Part shown: positions 1 to 12,297 of the stretch, piece after piece
Numbering within the stretch: position 1 is the first letter of the stretch
Layout of the letters: the number at the start of each line of letters is the position of its first letter
NCBI RefSeq assembly: GCF_021155765.1
Contig: NC_060112.1
Coordinates: 15,128,001 to 15,192,000 of the forward strand
Direction of reading: 5' to 3'
DNA: 64,000 nt
From: Diprion similis
Taxonomy: Eukaryota > Arthropoda > Insecta > Hymenoptera > Diprionidae
The notes under the pieces: generated by a model
What the model was told of the DNA's origin: nothing
Seen by the model: the letters and a program-made list of their open reading frames with translations, nothing else
The model's database searches: none
Position numbers and translations under genes: made by a program

Positions 1-3000
1 CGTTGGACAGATACAGTTCAGCCTTGAATACGACTTCCAGAACTCGACGCTCATGCTGCGCATCATACAGGTCAGCCATTTTCACCACGCGTAGCAATCT
101 ATATCGTTATTATCTGGAAGTAATTAACATCACAGCACGTTCTGCTCCGTCCGAGCGGTAAGCTGATGCAGCCTTCGACCTTCGATCAGAATTCTACAAA
201 TACCTAACTGAATTTCCCTTGCACTATACGTAGGTAAATACCTACAACTATACGTATGCTCCGCTGTTACTGCTCGAGCCCCGGTTCCGTTAACCTATCG
301 AGTCGAAGGTCCTCGTTTTATATTTAGACTCGAACCCTTCCGGGGGGTGTTTGTTTCCTCCCAGCTATTGACCTTCTCGCTCTTGAATAACAACGGTGAA
401 AATACGAAATTAAAAACACCCCTGTTTGCACTTGCGCGCTATACTTAAGCGACTAGGGGTTGGTTTGAATTGGAGATTTGTCATTGTCGGATCGTGGCGT
501 GTATCAAGTTTGAACGCACAGTGCCTCACTGCGAGAATTAGTTTTATTCTTCTCTTTCTTTTTTGGCATACGACAAATCGAAAAGCTGAGTCGAATTTAA
601 AGGCGTCACAGTTGAGGGGACTTTGCTGCGTGACCGCAAATTACATATACCAATGGGTATATCTGTATATGTACCCTGTACAACACGGAGGTTGGAATTA
701 AAAGAGGTCAACAAATCTCAAGAGGGTGAGGGAACTCGTTCTGAAAGTAGAAACTTGACCGAGCGTAAAAAGACGGGGCGGGTGTTCAAGTTTCAGGGTG
801 GGTGGAAAAGGAAAAGTGAAAGGAGGCGAGTGGACAAAAAAAACTTTTCTGCATCCTTTCACCATTGACTTATTCAACTTTTTCGTAGATACCGACATTT
901 TCTCTGGCATGAATTATCTCAACAAATTTACCGGTGAACGTATAACAGAAAAGAAAAAACTCGATTGCCACGTCGTAAAAACAGAACTATTCGCTAAAAG
1001 CGATCTCTGTTGATTTTTTAATTTACCCCCACCGATTATACAGAGAAGAAAATGAAATCAGAAAAAGAAAAAACTAAATGAGAAAGCGCTGAAGAATTTC
1101 TCAAAACGAAATTTCTGCGATCCGCGGTTAAACATTCGGTTCAGAAATTGGTTCAGTAAAATTCATTTCCTGATTGCCGTCCGTGAGCGGGAAAGCGAGG
1201 GCCTAAAAATTATTCGTCAAGTCGAAATTCGCCACGCGAACAATCTCGACGAAACTCATAGGTTAAGGAACCATTCGTCAACGGTACACGAGGCAGAGTA
1301 GTGAGTCGGGGATGGTTTTAATACCCTGTCCGTAAGTTTGGCATGATCAAGGTATATGTATACCCCTCAGGTCCTCAATTTCAGCACTGAAGGCCATGTC
1401 TATTACTACAACTCACCCTTTATCTGCGGTGTGAAACTCGCGGGTGAGAGATGAGCAGTCGTCAAAGATGCGAGAGTGCGAAATTGTGGAGTGAAGACGT
1501 ATTGTATATACATGTGTGTGTGTATACCTATATAATCCATATGTTATGACACTCTGACACATTCCGCATTACGACTGATCACGGGGCAAAAATTGCTGAA
1601 TCATCCCTACTAGCGGGGTGAGATTCGAAATCGAGGGGGAAGCGAGTGAGAAATCTTGATTATTAAGCGTCTTTGATAAATCGCGTCAATTTTCCCGATT
1701 TTTCCGATTTTCCAGCTGTTCACCGGCTGCAGTTCCCTCGGACCCGTTTCGTCCTTTAATATCCTCGTTAGCGATTTCATCCGCCCTTACGATCCGGGTA
1801 ACTACATCCGGCGAGCTTTTTGTTCATTCTCAAATTCTCCCAGCCGCTGGTTCTTGCGGGTTTGACGTAATCGGTCGGCGCTATTATTGTTAGTTTGAAA
1901 TCGGTGATCCCCCGGGTTCTCGACACGGTCAAGTTGCGGCAATTACAATGTGACGCAGGCTTTACAAAGCAAGAGAAATGCGCGGCCGTGGTCTATTGGT
2001 GCGCATAAATCCAGGGGAAAGATGGGAAAAACGAAGCAGCAGAAACCTAGCTCAAAATTGGAGAAAGATCTCATTCTAATGTCCCCCGAGGTTCCGTATA
2101 ACCTGCCGCCAATATCTTTTCGTACCTCCAGCTGATTCCCCGATTTATTTCGCATCCCATCGTGATACGTACACGTACGTATGTTTCCCCTCGTGCTGAG
2201 TCGCCACCAATCTTCAACTCGCACAGATTCATTCTCTTGATACTCTCGACCGTTTCGGTGATTGACGATCGCAATTTAAGGGCGGAACTCGCCTATAGAT
2301 CGGCATGGAGACAATTTCCCATGTATCGTGAACTCGGCTCGACTGAAATAAGTGGGGAAAAAATCCTATCATTTTCAGCGTTGTTCCAAGACCATCGTTC
2401 ACATGTCTATGCTTCCATTAGGGTCGAAAAAGGATCGCATTTCCAGTGAAACTTTGCGCCTTTCATCACGATAATTAATACGAGAAAATAATTCGTACGG
2501 TTTTAAATTTTCAAGTCACATTCTGGTGACACCGTCTTGTTAGACGGTGTCACTTTGGACAAAATCCGATACTTAGTCTTGCCTTGGATACTAAAGCAAT
2601 CAATGCCAAATAGAAAATTAAAGATTTCTGTCACATGCCTCGACCTGCGATACAAAATCCAATTTAAAAGTCAATTTCAAGAGGTCAGGCCGAACAGTTA
2701 CCGTGGTTTAAATCTGAATACAGATGCGAGAATTCTCTGATAGGATGGCAGCTGTTCGTCACTGAGAACTTTCTTAATCTAGCCAGAAAAACGTGAAAGC
2801 TCGTTAAACGGCAGTTTCGTTTTTCCGAGGTCAGAATAAGTCCCAGAAGTGCCTAATTAACCAAACGAGCCATGCGGAGATTACGAAAGACGGCTGATTG
2901 TTTAAAAGCGTAACGATATCGTGACACTCGGATTTTTTCTAATCAGCAATCTTCCCCCGCTTAGTCGTCGTTCCTCATTTTGACGCGTTATAAATTACGC

Positions 3001-6000
3001 CAAATATTCACAATCTTCCCCTCGCCGTTCATCGTCTCAATCGAATTTTTACTACAAATTGTACGACGTTGGAACGAGACATGAGCTTATGGTTTCGAAA
3101 TCTAAACTCCGAAGAGAACCTGGTTCAGCTTTAATATGACTTCGTAATTGTCTATGTCAAATCATGTACCCTGTTCAGGTATAAAACTTCCTTTCCATTA
3201 ACCGAGTCTCGTAAGTCTGGCTTAGACGAAGTAGCAACTCCCTCGATAAAGTGCAACGATTTCACTCTGTGGATGGTTTAGGGCACCAGGGCGCGGTTTT
3301 TATTTCTACCCTTGACGAAGCTGTAAAATCGCGACCGCCGTATTATATCGCCGAGATCGAGCAACGGTGCTGAGTGAATGGTAAGCCGATAATTCTATCC
3401 TTGAGTATTCCGTAAATAAAATCCTACCAATTCCTTACGATTTCCGGATTCCTTCATGAGGTTGCGGAAGATTTCGCGATAGGCAACCTGTAGGGGTGCG
3501 GAGGCTGGCTCGGGATTTTCGATACAAATTCAAGTACGAGAGAATAAAAGAATTGAGAGGACTCGATACAAAGGGGAAGAGAGGTTCGTCGAGTATCCGA
3601 CGTTACTTTCTACCGCTTGACTGTCAGGACGAACTTAGCTGACGGCAGACGAGACGAGAGGAAATATCTTTGACGAGGAGGGTTGATGTACCCTGCTTAA
3701 GATGTGATTTTTCGGAAAGGGGATGAAAAAATGAGGAAAAATTCCACCGCTGTGCGTGAGGATAACAAAGACGCCGCCGCAAGGCCTCTGTAAGGTTGCA
3801 CGAATTTAAACAACCGAAGGGGCGTGCAATTAAAACATGTAGATGAGATCGCTCTTACACTTTCGTTTCACCCAAATTGACCCCGCTTCAATGGGTCGTT
3901 ACTACATTATCAACGGGTATATTTTGTTACATGACCAGCATATTTTTATGGGTCGATCCACCAACTTTTAGCTACCTTTTTAGAGTGAAAATTTCAATCT
4001 AGCTGCTATTTGGATATATTAAAGTGTACGTAAAGATACAAATATCTTGAAATTCTTAGGCCCTTAAGCCTTAGCGTTTATGAGAAATTCGTTACTTAAT
4101 TTCACCTATTTTCAAATTGAACCTTTATCTTTGAATTTTCATAGGTCGTTGGAATGTTTATATCATTTTCATCCGATTCTCAGAATTCTCGGATATATTT
4201 TAAAATGTCAAATTTTTTGCCCAGTAAAATAAATAAATAATTTATGTTTTGGACTTTGGCATGCATGGAATAAAAGTGTCCAGAAAACTTGTCATTTTCA
4301 GGTAGTTTCTGAGCATCCACATTGAAGTGGACTTCATATTTGGAAGAATCGGACATTTTTTGTACAAAAAATACATTGGTTCATGTCTTCTTTCTGATAA
4401 CAGAGAGTGATAAAAATTTGAAGACTAAAGGTTCAATTCAAAATCGTGATGAAATTTATAAATGTGTCTCTCGTAAACGGTAAGAGCTAAGAGCTTTAAA
4501 ATCGTGGGATTCGCATATCTTAGTGTACGTGAAATTTCTGGCGATTTGCAAATTTTCACGCTATAAAGTTGAGAGAAAATCGGTGGATCGGTCCATATTG
4601 TTCAGTGATTCGGTCGGCTTGAATTATTACTATTTGATTTTATTCAATCTAGAAGCTTTTGTGTTATTGAACAAAATGCACATATAGCCGAGGAAAGAAA
4701 CGCAAAAAAAATACAAATTTCCGCGGGATCTGAAGGTTCCAATTCAAAATGGAACAGCCGTGAAGGTTGCACGCGTTCTGAGAAACACTGGGAGACCCGA
4801 TCGACCGCTTGGCACAAAATGGGACCCAGGATTCTAGTACCTACTGCGTAATAATTATATAGTGAATAGGTATGTACGTTGCATAACATGATAAACCTGC
4901 GGGATCTATCCAAACAGAGTTACTAGAATTATCACAACAATGGTAATTGCCTTACCGTTGTAAGTACCATGGATTATATGGTGTTACAGGGATTGTAAAT
5001 GGAGCAGACTGCGAGTGGTTCTCCACTCGCACTTCGCACATTTTGCTTAAGTTAACAGATCAATAATATACCTGCAGTGAGAAACACTCTTGTAACTTAT
5101 ACGTTTGTCGTTGTTGTCAATCTATAGCGGAACCGCGTTGATTAGACCAGCGGAATCTTTCTCAATTCTATATTGACTTTTCCTCCAACCTTTTTTCCAA
5201 CCTTTTTTCCCTCACCCGGACTGTTACACTCGTGACCCTCGATAAGTCATGTAGGTATAATATCTATCGAGTGGGTCAATTCATCTCTAACATTGACAGA
5301 CTGGGGCGTGGAGATTGGACATGCGGATATACGATGTGCACAAGGGGACGAATTCTTGGTGAATTTATCATTATTATCTTTCAGAACACGGAGTGTAAGG
5401 AGGGAGAGAATTCGTTGACATCTTAAGCCGTATATCGCGAGCAGCGCAGCTGTGCTCGGTTGTTCGCCATTTTTCAAAACTATGTCACGTGGGCCGGAAG
5501 TCATGAGCATGAGTCGCGGCATAACGACGGCTTCCGTTATAAGTGTATAATTTTTTCCGCAACGCGTGGCATCGTGTATCACAAGACAAAGTTTGGCAAG
5601 ACTTGACGATTTTTTTTTCCCTTGTTCTTTTTATGCAAAGTCGCAAGAAAGTTTCGGCGGAAGATCGCAATCTCCTCGAGGACTAAGATTGAGAGGTCTT
5701 GTAGGTATCCGTACGGCGTGAGAAAATACAGTACAGTACAATGTACCCTTCGCGATGAGCTCTATGGATGATGGCAATCAGACAACGTCAGGAGAACAAG
5801 CCGGTGGTTGTTCAGAATGGGAAAGAAACTTTTTCCCACTTCCTGTTTCGAAGAAATCCCGGATTGCAAGCCCGAAGGAAAACAGAATACTGGCGCCGTA
5901 TCCATCAGGAATAGAAACTCGTTTCTACATCGTTCCTTAACTTCTCCAAGGAAGTAAGAATGTACATATGCGTACAACTATCCACCGTTAGAAAAGTTAG

Positions 6001-9000
6001 AGCTGCTTTATATAGAAGTTACCTATGTACACACCCAACAGCAGCAGCAGCATCAGCAGCATCAAGATGAACTTGTTTGCTAGGGCATAGAGAGGAATCA
6101 CAAAGAAGAGCAACTAATCCTGAATGAAATCCTTCGTCGTGAAGATACATGAACGGGTTTTTTCCGTTTTATACGACCGTAGTACCGCGAGTCTTTGAAA
6201 AGGGTGCGTTAAAAATGCGAAACCAACCTATCCCAATACTGGAGTGCAAGTATTATATATACGTCACTGCGGTACAAGGGAAAAAAGTTATTCGGTAGGA
6301 TGAGAGAAATGTTTAAAGAAAATGAAACAGAACTAAGAAATGAACCGTAAATACAAATTTCTGGAGAAATTCAACAACGTTCACGATGGCGTACGCCTTT
6401 TTACGCAACACCTGTCTTCGATTTAATTAGGCAGCATCAAACTGTTTGATTTTCCGCCAAAGTGGCCTACATAAATAGAGGAACCGAAGAAATATTGCAA
6501 AATTGCTCCCACGCACAACACGTTTATCATGTTGATCAGCATAAAGCTGAAAGATACCTAGAAATTTTCCTTATCATAACATTTTTCACGCCTTGAATTT
6601 CACTGCAATTCAAGGAAAGTTGTGCCGTACTTGAAAGGAAGAATGTATGACGGGAAATATTTCCATCTGTTGAATTATGCTGTGTATCAGTGAAACGTTA
6701 TTCATGAAAGGATATAAACGAATGCTATTTTACTCAAACCTTTTACTCACAGGAAGTGCTTTCGATTGAATCCAATATCAGCTACTTCAAAGCATTCGTT
6801 GATTTTTATTGGTACCGCGTATAAGGTGCCTCTATAGACCATAGACTTCAAACGAGAAAAATTTCCGCCTCAGAAATTCGCAACCACGAATTTAATGTAA
6901 TGATTAGCCCTGTAACGAGTAACGCAGATCGGTTTATTTATCCGAACCAAATATTGAATATCCTGCTTTCCCTGCCACGAAAGAGGATTGACGGCATGAT
7001 CAATCCAATCGAGATATGCTCAGCATCGAACTTCGGTGAATGTTTCCAGTCCATGAAATTCAGTCGTAAAATATTTTTAATGCCAAACCATGGTTACCTT
7101 AAAATAAACGATACACCTACACGGAACAATATCAAATTCTGTCCAAGTTCGTGACAAGAACGAGCAAGTTGTGGCATGCTATTAAATTTCGCGAACTCGG
7201 TAATTCTGTTCACCATAGCAAGTTCTTATCCGTCTTGAGTCAACGTGCAGAATGTATCAAGGGTATTAATATGGACATGAACGTGTAACCGTTTCGCGAG
7301 AGGAAATTGAGTAGTAGCACTGGAAAGTTCTTAGGTAGTACTTGATGTTTCTTTCGCTTAAATTTTATTTCTCACCTCGCATATCTCCGACTCAACCACT
7401 GATCCGTACTTTTCGACAGATATTTCCTGAACTCCACGTGACGTAGAAAGTTTAAATTCGATTCACTCACGGGTTTCAGGGTAAAGATCTACCGGCTAAG
7501 GACCTATCAGGGACGTCGGACCCCTACGTTAGGGTCACGTTATTGCCGGACAAAAAACACCGTCTGGATACGAAGATCAAAAGAAGAACCCTAAACCCAA
7601 AGTGGAACGAAACCTTCTACTTTGAAGGCAAGTATTGGTAATCAATTGCGATTCACTCGATAAGCGATATCCGTGATGCAACACGCCTGTTCGCAGGTCA
7701 AAGTCATTCCAACGTTTTTCCTACAGTTTTCTTTCAAACTTAGAATCAGCCGGGCTTGTTTATCCGTGAATTACGTTTCCAAGATCAGGTCTCGTGTGAA
7801 ACCGTATATGACTCCAATTACTGGCCAACACCAGGGGAGAAGCTCCATAGTAACGACACGACGCGACGGGACATTCGAAACTCGTGATTTCGCAAACGCG
7901 TTCTGTGGTCTCAGATTCTCTCCATGCATTTATTCGATACACTGAGCCGCAGAGAACGGCGACAAGAGTAAGGTTCGACTACCAGTTTTTTTAATGAAAA
8001 AGAATCTCGTCGCCAGCTAATGAGTTTCGTTTGTCAATTTCCCACGTGATTTCTGGGGAGAAAATCGGAGAGACTCGCAATTTGGTCACATTATTCGATA
8101 CACGTCTTAACACGTGCTTCGTTATTTCTCCCGCAGGTTTCCCCATACAGAAGCTTCAGAGCAGAGTTCTCCATCTTCACGTATTCGACTACGACCGATT
8201 TTCGAGGGATGATTCAATCGGTGAAATGTTTCTTCCCCTGTGCCAGGTAATTTAACGTTATTGTATGTCGTTTTTTCTAGACGTTGAGAAAAAATGCTGG
8301 GAAACTTATGTTTCATTCTTTTTCTACCCTAGTATAATAAATGCTCCGGTAGGCGAGTTAATATCCCGCACTTACTCGTGAACAGCGAACACTTATTTAC
8401 AAACTTGTTCGCGTGATAATCTAGACACAACTTCCGTGTACGCGTTTCAACGCGCAAATCGGAGGAAAAAATTAACGAGCCACAATAACCGTTCGCTAAT
8501 TTCAGTGCCACATTAAATTGCGCATCCACCTTGCAGGTGTGCGCATATGCAACACTTGTATCCAAGCTACAGATTGATCCAGTAACTAGATAATGTTAAA
8601 CGGACACGTCCGTGAAATCCTAAACTTTTTTGACGGACATTAGGTCTAAAATATATTGTTACATTTTCATTAAGTAAATATTTTCTTTTATGTTTGAAGT
8701 GATTTTAGTCAGAAGGTGTTTTTCGAAAAGCTCTTTGCGTCACAACTATTTTCGTGACAATTTTGAATAATTTCATAGCTTTCCTGTATGTATCGTGGGG
8801 GATTAAAAATTGGCATAAAATTTGCAAGCTGATGATTAACTGTCACAATGAACCACTTATTTACGAAAACAAGTGGTTAAAATTTGGTATCGAAATTATT
8901 TCCGAAATTCAATTTTTCCACATCATAAAACTTTTTTTTATTGTCAATCTAACCGAATACTATCGATTGCAATTAAATGGCGGAACTTGACAGATTATTA

Positions 9001-10635
9001 TCAGATTGAAAATTGAATTCTAACTTTTGTTCTCTACGCCTCCAGGAAATCTATAGAATTATTTTAAATTTTCATGAGATTTGCTTACTATATCGCAAGG
9101 AGCCTTTTGAAAAGCAACAATTTTCGTCATGATTTGAACCAATAACTAGGAACCTACTGATTACAATCAATCTAAACAGGTAGACATCTACATCGTTTAG
9201 GGAAGCTTTATTGAGAGTTAAAAATGCACGTCAATTGAAGAAGTTTGGAGTTTCCATAACATGTCACCTAAATTAGTTGGATAAATTCACAATGATCTAT
9301 TACATTCTGCTGGAATTATATACCTATCAAACTTTTCGCAGCATTTCACTTACTGTTCTAAAAAAATTAATAAATCACTATTTGCAATTGCACACCGTGA
9401 CGTGGTAAAACTGTGAAATTTTTTGTGGATAGGTGGATCTCTCGGAAAAACCATCGTTTTGGAAAGCACTTAAACCACCGGCGAAGGACAAGTGCGGAGA
9501 GCTTCTGTGCTCGTTGTGCTATCATCCCAGCAATTCGATCCTGACGCTCGGTTTGCTTAAAGCAAGAAACCTGAAAGCGAAAGACATCAATGGAAAATCT
9601 GGTGAGATTATGCGAACATTAATTTTTCACTAAATTTCATTTTTCACCGGGTAAGCTGCGCTTTATGCAGGCTGAATAACGTATCACGTGATTGATGAAC
9701 TCCAGGGTTATCCTTGACGCTTCGAAATCTTGATCATGCGTGTGATATATCGATATCAGCTTGAGATAAGAAATTTTCCTCGCAATTACGATGCGCCGCA
9801 GCTTTCGACAATACAGGATTAATGGAAGAACACCTGTTCTTACGTGTATAAGAAAGCTCACACGTACATTATGCATCGATTCGTTTCACGGTTCGAAGTG
9901 ATTGATGACGTTTACTCAGCTGCTGCACGAAGAATTTATTGAACCGTTGGGGTACTGCTTATCTTTTCAGATCCGTACGTGAAAGTGTGGCTTCAGTTCG
10001 GCGACAAACGAATGGAAAAGCGCAAGACGCCTATATTCAAGTGCACCTTGAACCCCGTGTTCAACGAGGCTTTCTCCTTCAACGTACCCTGGGAGAAAAT
10101 ACGCGAATGTTCGTTGGTCGTGATGGTCATGGACTTTGACAATATCGGGAGGAACGAACTAATAGGCCGTATTCAGCTAGCGGGTAGGTCCTAGAATAAT
10201 TATATCCCCTCCACCCGTTCGAAGCCAATTTTCTATACACTATAATTCAGGGTTGCAACCCATTCATGCGTCGGAAAATCGGTACGACAATTTTCTTAAG
10301 AAAAGAACTGCTTTCAATTAACGCTTGTGAAATTGAAGCTATTAGCGGATCGGATATGCGGATGAATGAAATATTTCAAGGGAATCTTGCGCTTATACTC
10401 AGAGCTTCTGGTATCGTTGATTATCAATTTAGTACCAACCAACCGCAATTTGCGAGTGTTTTAATCAAATACTTATCCAAGATCGTCCAAGCATTAATTG
10501 AGCCACCTTAATTACCGCAGACATTCTATTGCAGGTAAGACCGGAAGTGGAGCTACAGAGACAAAGCATTGGCAAGACATGATCACGAAGCCAAGGCAAA
10601 CGATCGTTCAGTGGCACCGTCTGAAACCCGAATAA
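1..10635 (+). CDS. Syt7: Synaptotagmin-7, 3' part (six exons, 5' end outside window)
   Basis: Exons are 1-70, 7480-7627, 8137-8246, 9433-9601, 9971-10183 and 10535-10635 (stop TAA 10633-10635). All phases agree and give about 269 residues. Synaptotagmin-7 is a Ca2+ sensor with tandem C2 domains that drives vesicle and lysosome fusion and late, asynchronous transmitter release. C2A starts in the first exon ([17 protein letters not shown]) and continues as [16 protein letters not shown] and [13 protein letters not shown], with loop 3 as DYDRFSRDD. The linker [16 protein letters not shown] is typical of Syt7. C2B has [18 protein letters not shown], the basic strand [10 protein letters not shown], loop 3 DFDNIGRNE, and the C terminus [19 protein letters not shown]. 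Ca2+-binding Asp residues are kept in both C2 domains; the last C2B loop-3 acid is Glu. The N-terminal membrane anchor and linker lie left of the window. Intron 2 (7628-8136) uses a GC donor. The family call is by recognition and was not searched. Confidence 0.95.
2526..2553. repeat. Perfect inverted repeat, 12-bp stem with TGTT loop
   Basis: The left arm GTGACACCGTCT and right arm AGACGGTGTCAC are perfect reverse complements separated by TGTT. The sequence would form a strong hairpin in the Syt7 pre-mRNA or as cruciform DNA. It is too short to be a normal miRNA precursor. No function is assigned. Confidence 0.85.
3948..4596. mobile_element. Fold-back / long-TIR non-autonomous element
   Basis: Two inverted arms of about 200 bp face each other (about 3948-4148 and 4402-4596), with about 250 bp between them. 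The left end ATGGGTCGATCCACC matches the reverse complement of the right end, ATGGACCGATCCACC. Further in, GTGAAAATTT, CGTTTATGAGA versus CGTTTACGAGA, and AATTGAACCTTTA recur in the same order. The arms are diverged, so the insertion is old. No coding capacity and no target-site duplication were found, so the transposon class is undetermined. Confidence 0.65.
4937..5031. repeat. Two neighbouring short hairpins
   Basis: The first hairpin at 4937-4961 has arms ACAATGGTAA and TTACCGTTGT (one mismatch) around a 5-nt loop. The second at 5010-5031 has perfect 9-bp arms TGCGAGTGG and CCACTCGCA around TTCT. Both lie in the large Syt7 intron, a few hundred bases after the fold-back element. They may be remnants of mobile DNA; no function is claimed. 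Confidence 0.6.
6038..6063 (+). repeat. CAG/CAT trinucleotide microsatellite
   Basis: A run of CAG units interrupted by CAT lies in the Syt7 intron. It is not in a recognised coding exon. Confidence 0.8.
7628..8136 (+). other. GC-AG intron of Syt7
   Basis: The exon ending in TTT GAA G (7627) is followed by GCAAGT, the standard form of a rare GC donor with full U1 complementarity otherwise. The intron ends in CCCGCAG at 8136. Joining 7627 to 8137 gives FEGFPIQKL, which matches the continuous C2A core of the family. The nearest GT donor (7638) would insert residues into a conserved strand. Confidence 0.85.
8716..9118. mobile_element. Second fold-back / long-TIR element (Syt7 intron 3)
   Basis: The arms at about 8716-8860 and 8978-9118 are inverted copies. 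TTTTCGAAAAGCTCTTTGCG on the left pairs with TTTTCAAAAGGCTCCTTGCG read from the right, followed by shared blocks ending in TTTCCTG, then CTGATGATTAACTGTC versus CTGATAATAATCTGTC. The spacer is only about 120 bp. The arms are diverged and carry no open frame of note. It sits wholly inside the intron 8247-9432. A target-site duplication was not established. Confidence 0.6.
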
Positions 10636-11726
10636 GATAAATAGAAAGAGGAGAAAAAATGCTTATTTTCCTGTGACCTTCCGCAGCTCGCTGCAAGTCT
10701 AGCGACGACCTACTGCACCCTCCGGGTTCCCTGTCTAGCAACGTACGCACGTTGCGGACAGGCAGCAAAGTTCGAAGACCGGCCGACATCCGGTTCAGGG
10801 TTAAGGGTCACGAAAAAGACGAGGATGAGGAGAAGGAGGCGGAGGAGGAGAGGTAGAGAAACGGGGATGAAGCTCATCGAGGCATCGTCGACGTCTTCAA
10901 CGAACTGCGAAGCTACTTTAAGTTTTACTTTCAGCGTGCCCCGCTTTCCGGTTGTCTGCACGTCCTTTTCAAATATCATGTAATATGATTGACATTTATA
11001 TGTATATCGAATGGATACCTTATATACCTGCAGAGAAAAAAAAGAAACGCGCGTTTGACGCTACATGACGCCTCAAGCGTTTTCTGAGCAACATTTTACT
11101 GACGAAACTTTACATATAATACAGATTAAAATCTAGGATCTACTACTATTGTACGTACATACGTATATTACTAGCAATTCCACAACGAGAAGGATTCAAA
11201 TCTGTCGCACCTGCGAGCGCATACCTGCGATAAATGACACACAGGCAACTCTGTTGCTAAATATGCTGACTAGAATTGGCATTTTGCGAAAAATATTAAA
11301 TTATTTAAACGCATATAAATATACATATACAATATATTATATGCATATTGGTGTGTATAGGCATAGCATGTGTTTCAGGAATGCGCTTGTGTAGCGCAAT
11401 GTCTCTAGCTTATCCCAATTTTATTTTCATATATACAGCATCAGGTGTCAATTGACTGGCCGATTAGAAGTTAGCCTGATTTTGTATTTTGTGTATCCGA
11501 CGAGTTTTCACAAAATTAATGTAACAGTATTTTGGTAAAGATCTATATGAAATCGATAGACGAAGTGCATGTATGTACTGAAAAAACATGTTCAATTGAA
11601 ATAGGGTACTCGTAACGCGCGCGTTACTTTTTCAACCTTGACTAGAGACCCGTTTTAAATATAATCACGTTTTTGAAGATTTTTATTTTTACTTCATAGT
11701 AATACAGTCTAGTGAAAATTTGAGGA

Positions 11727-11870
11727 GAAAGAAGGAAATAATAGTAATAAAAATAATAATAATAATGAGAATAATAATATTAACAATAATTCTAACAATA
11801 ATAATAATAATAATAGTATTAAAAATAAACATAATACTAACAATAATAATAATACATTAATAATACAAAG
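11727..11870 (+). repeat. Imperfect AAT trinucleotide repeat
   Basis: This is a run of about 140 bp built from AAT units with AAC, AGT and AAA interruptions, downstream of Syt7. Confidence 0.85.
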
Positions 11871-12271
11871 AAATAAGCTATAGAATATAACAAACGATAG
11901 AGAAACTGTACTTCTCGTATATAATATACGTCGAAATTATAGCTGATTGTTGAATTGTTAAGTGAACAAACTGATAACTACGTATTTTCGGTGCTTGCGT
12001 GATAGGCAAGATTTCGAAGGAAATTATCTATGTGCCAAGCCAGTGTGGTGATTACTTTTTATTATTATTTTATTTTCATTTTGCTCAGACGATGAATTTG
12101 CCCATCTAAGTCTAACGTCGTACAATGACACCCGTATATTTATTAACGATTCCATTATTATTCTGTAGGACTGAAAGATTTATCACATTTCAAACTGTTT
12201 CAATCTTTCAGATCTTACTCAAACTAGATTACATGTATGAGCACGACGCTGTAGGAAAGCGACACGTATAC

Positions 12272-12297
12272 AATGTAGGTACATGTATACCTACATT
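12272..12297. repeat. Hairpin with 10-bp perfect arms
   Basis: AATGTAGGTA and TACCTACATT flank CATGTA. It lies in the gene-poor interval, possibly in a long Syt7 3'UTR. Confidence 0.7.

Larger units (their letters stand above)
71..7479 (+). other. Large Syt7 intron (7.4 kb) between two C2A exons
   Basis: The intron starts with a GT donor directly after the codon string LRIIQ and ends with TTTCAG before GKDLPAKD, in phase 0. No further Syt7 coding exon was recognised inside. Short open frames here show no family signature and are treated as chance. It holds a perfect 12-bp-stem hairpin at 2526-2553, a fold-back element at about 3948-4596, two more hairpins at 4937-5031, and a short CAG/CAT repeat at 6038-6063. 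The remainder appears to be unique AT-rich intronic sequence. Confidence 0.8.
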
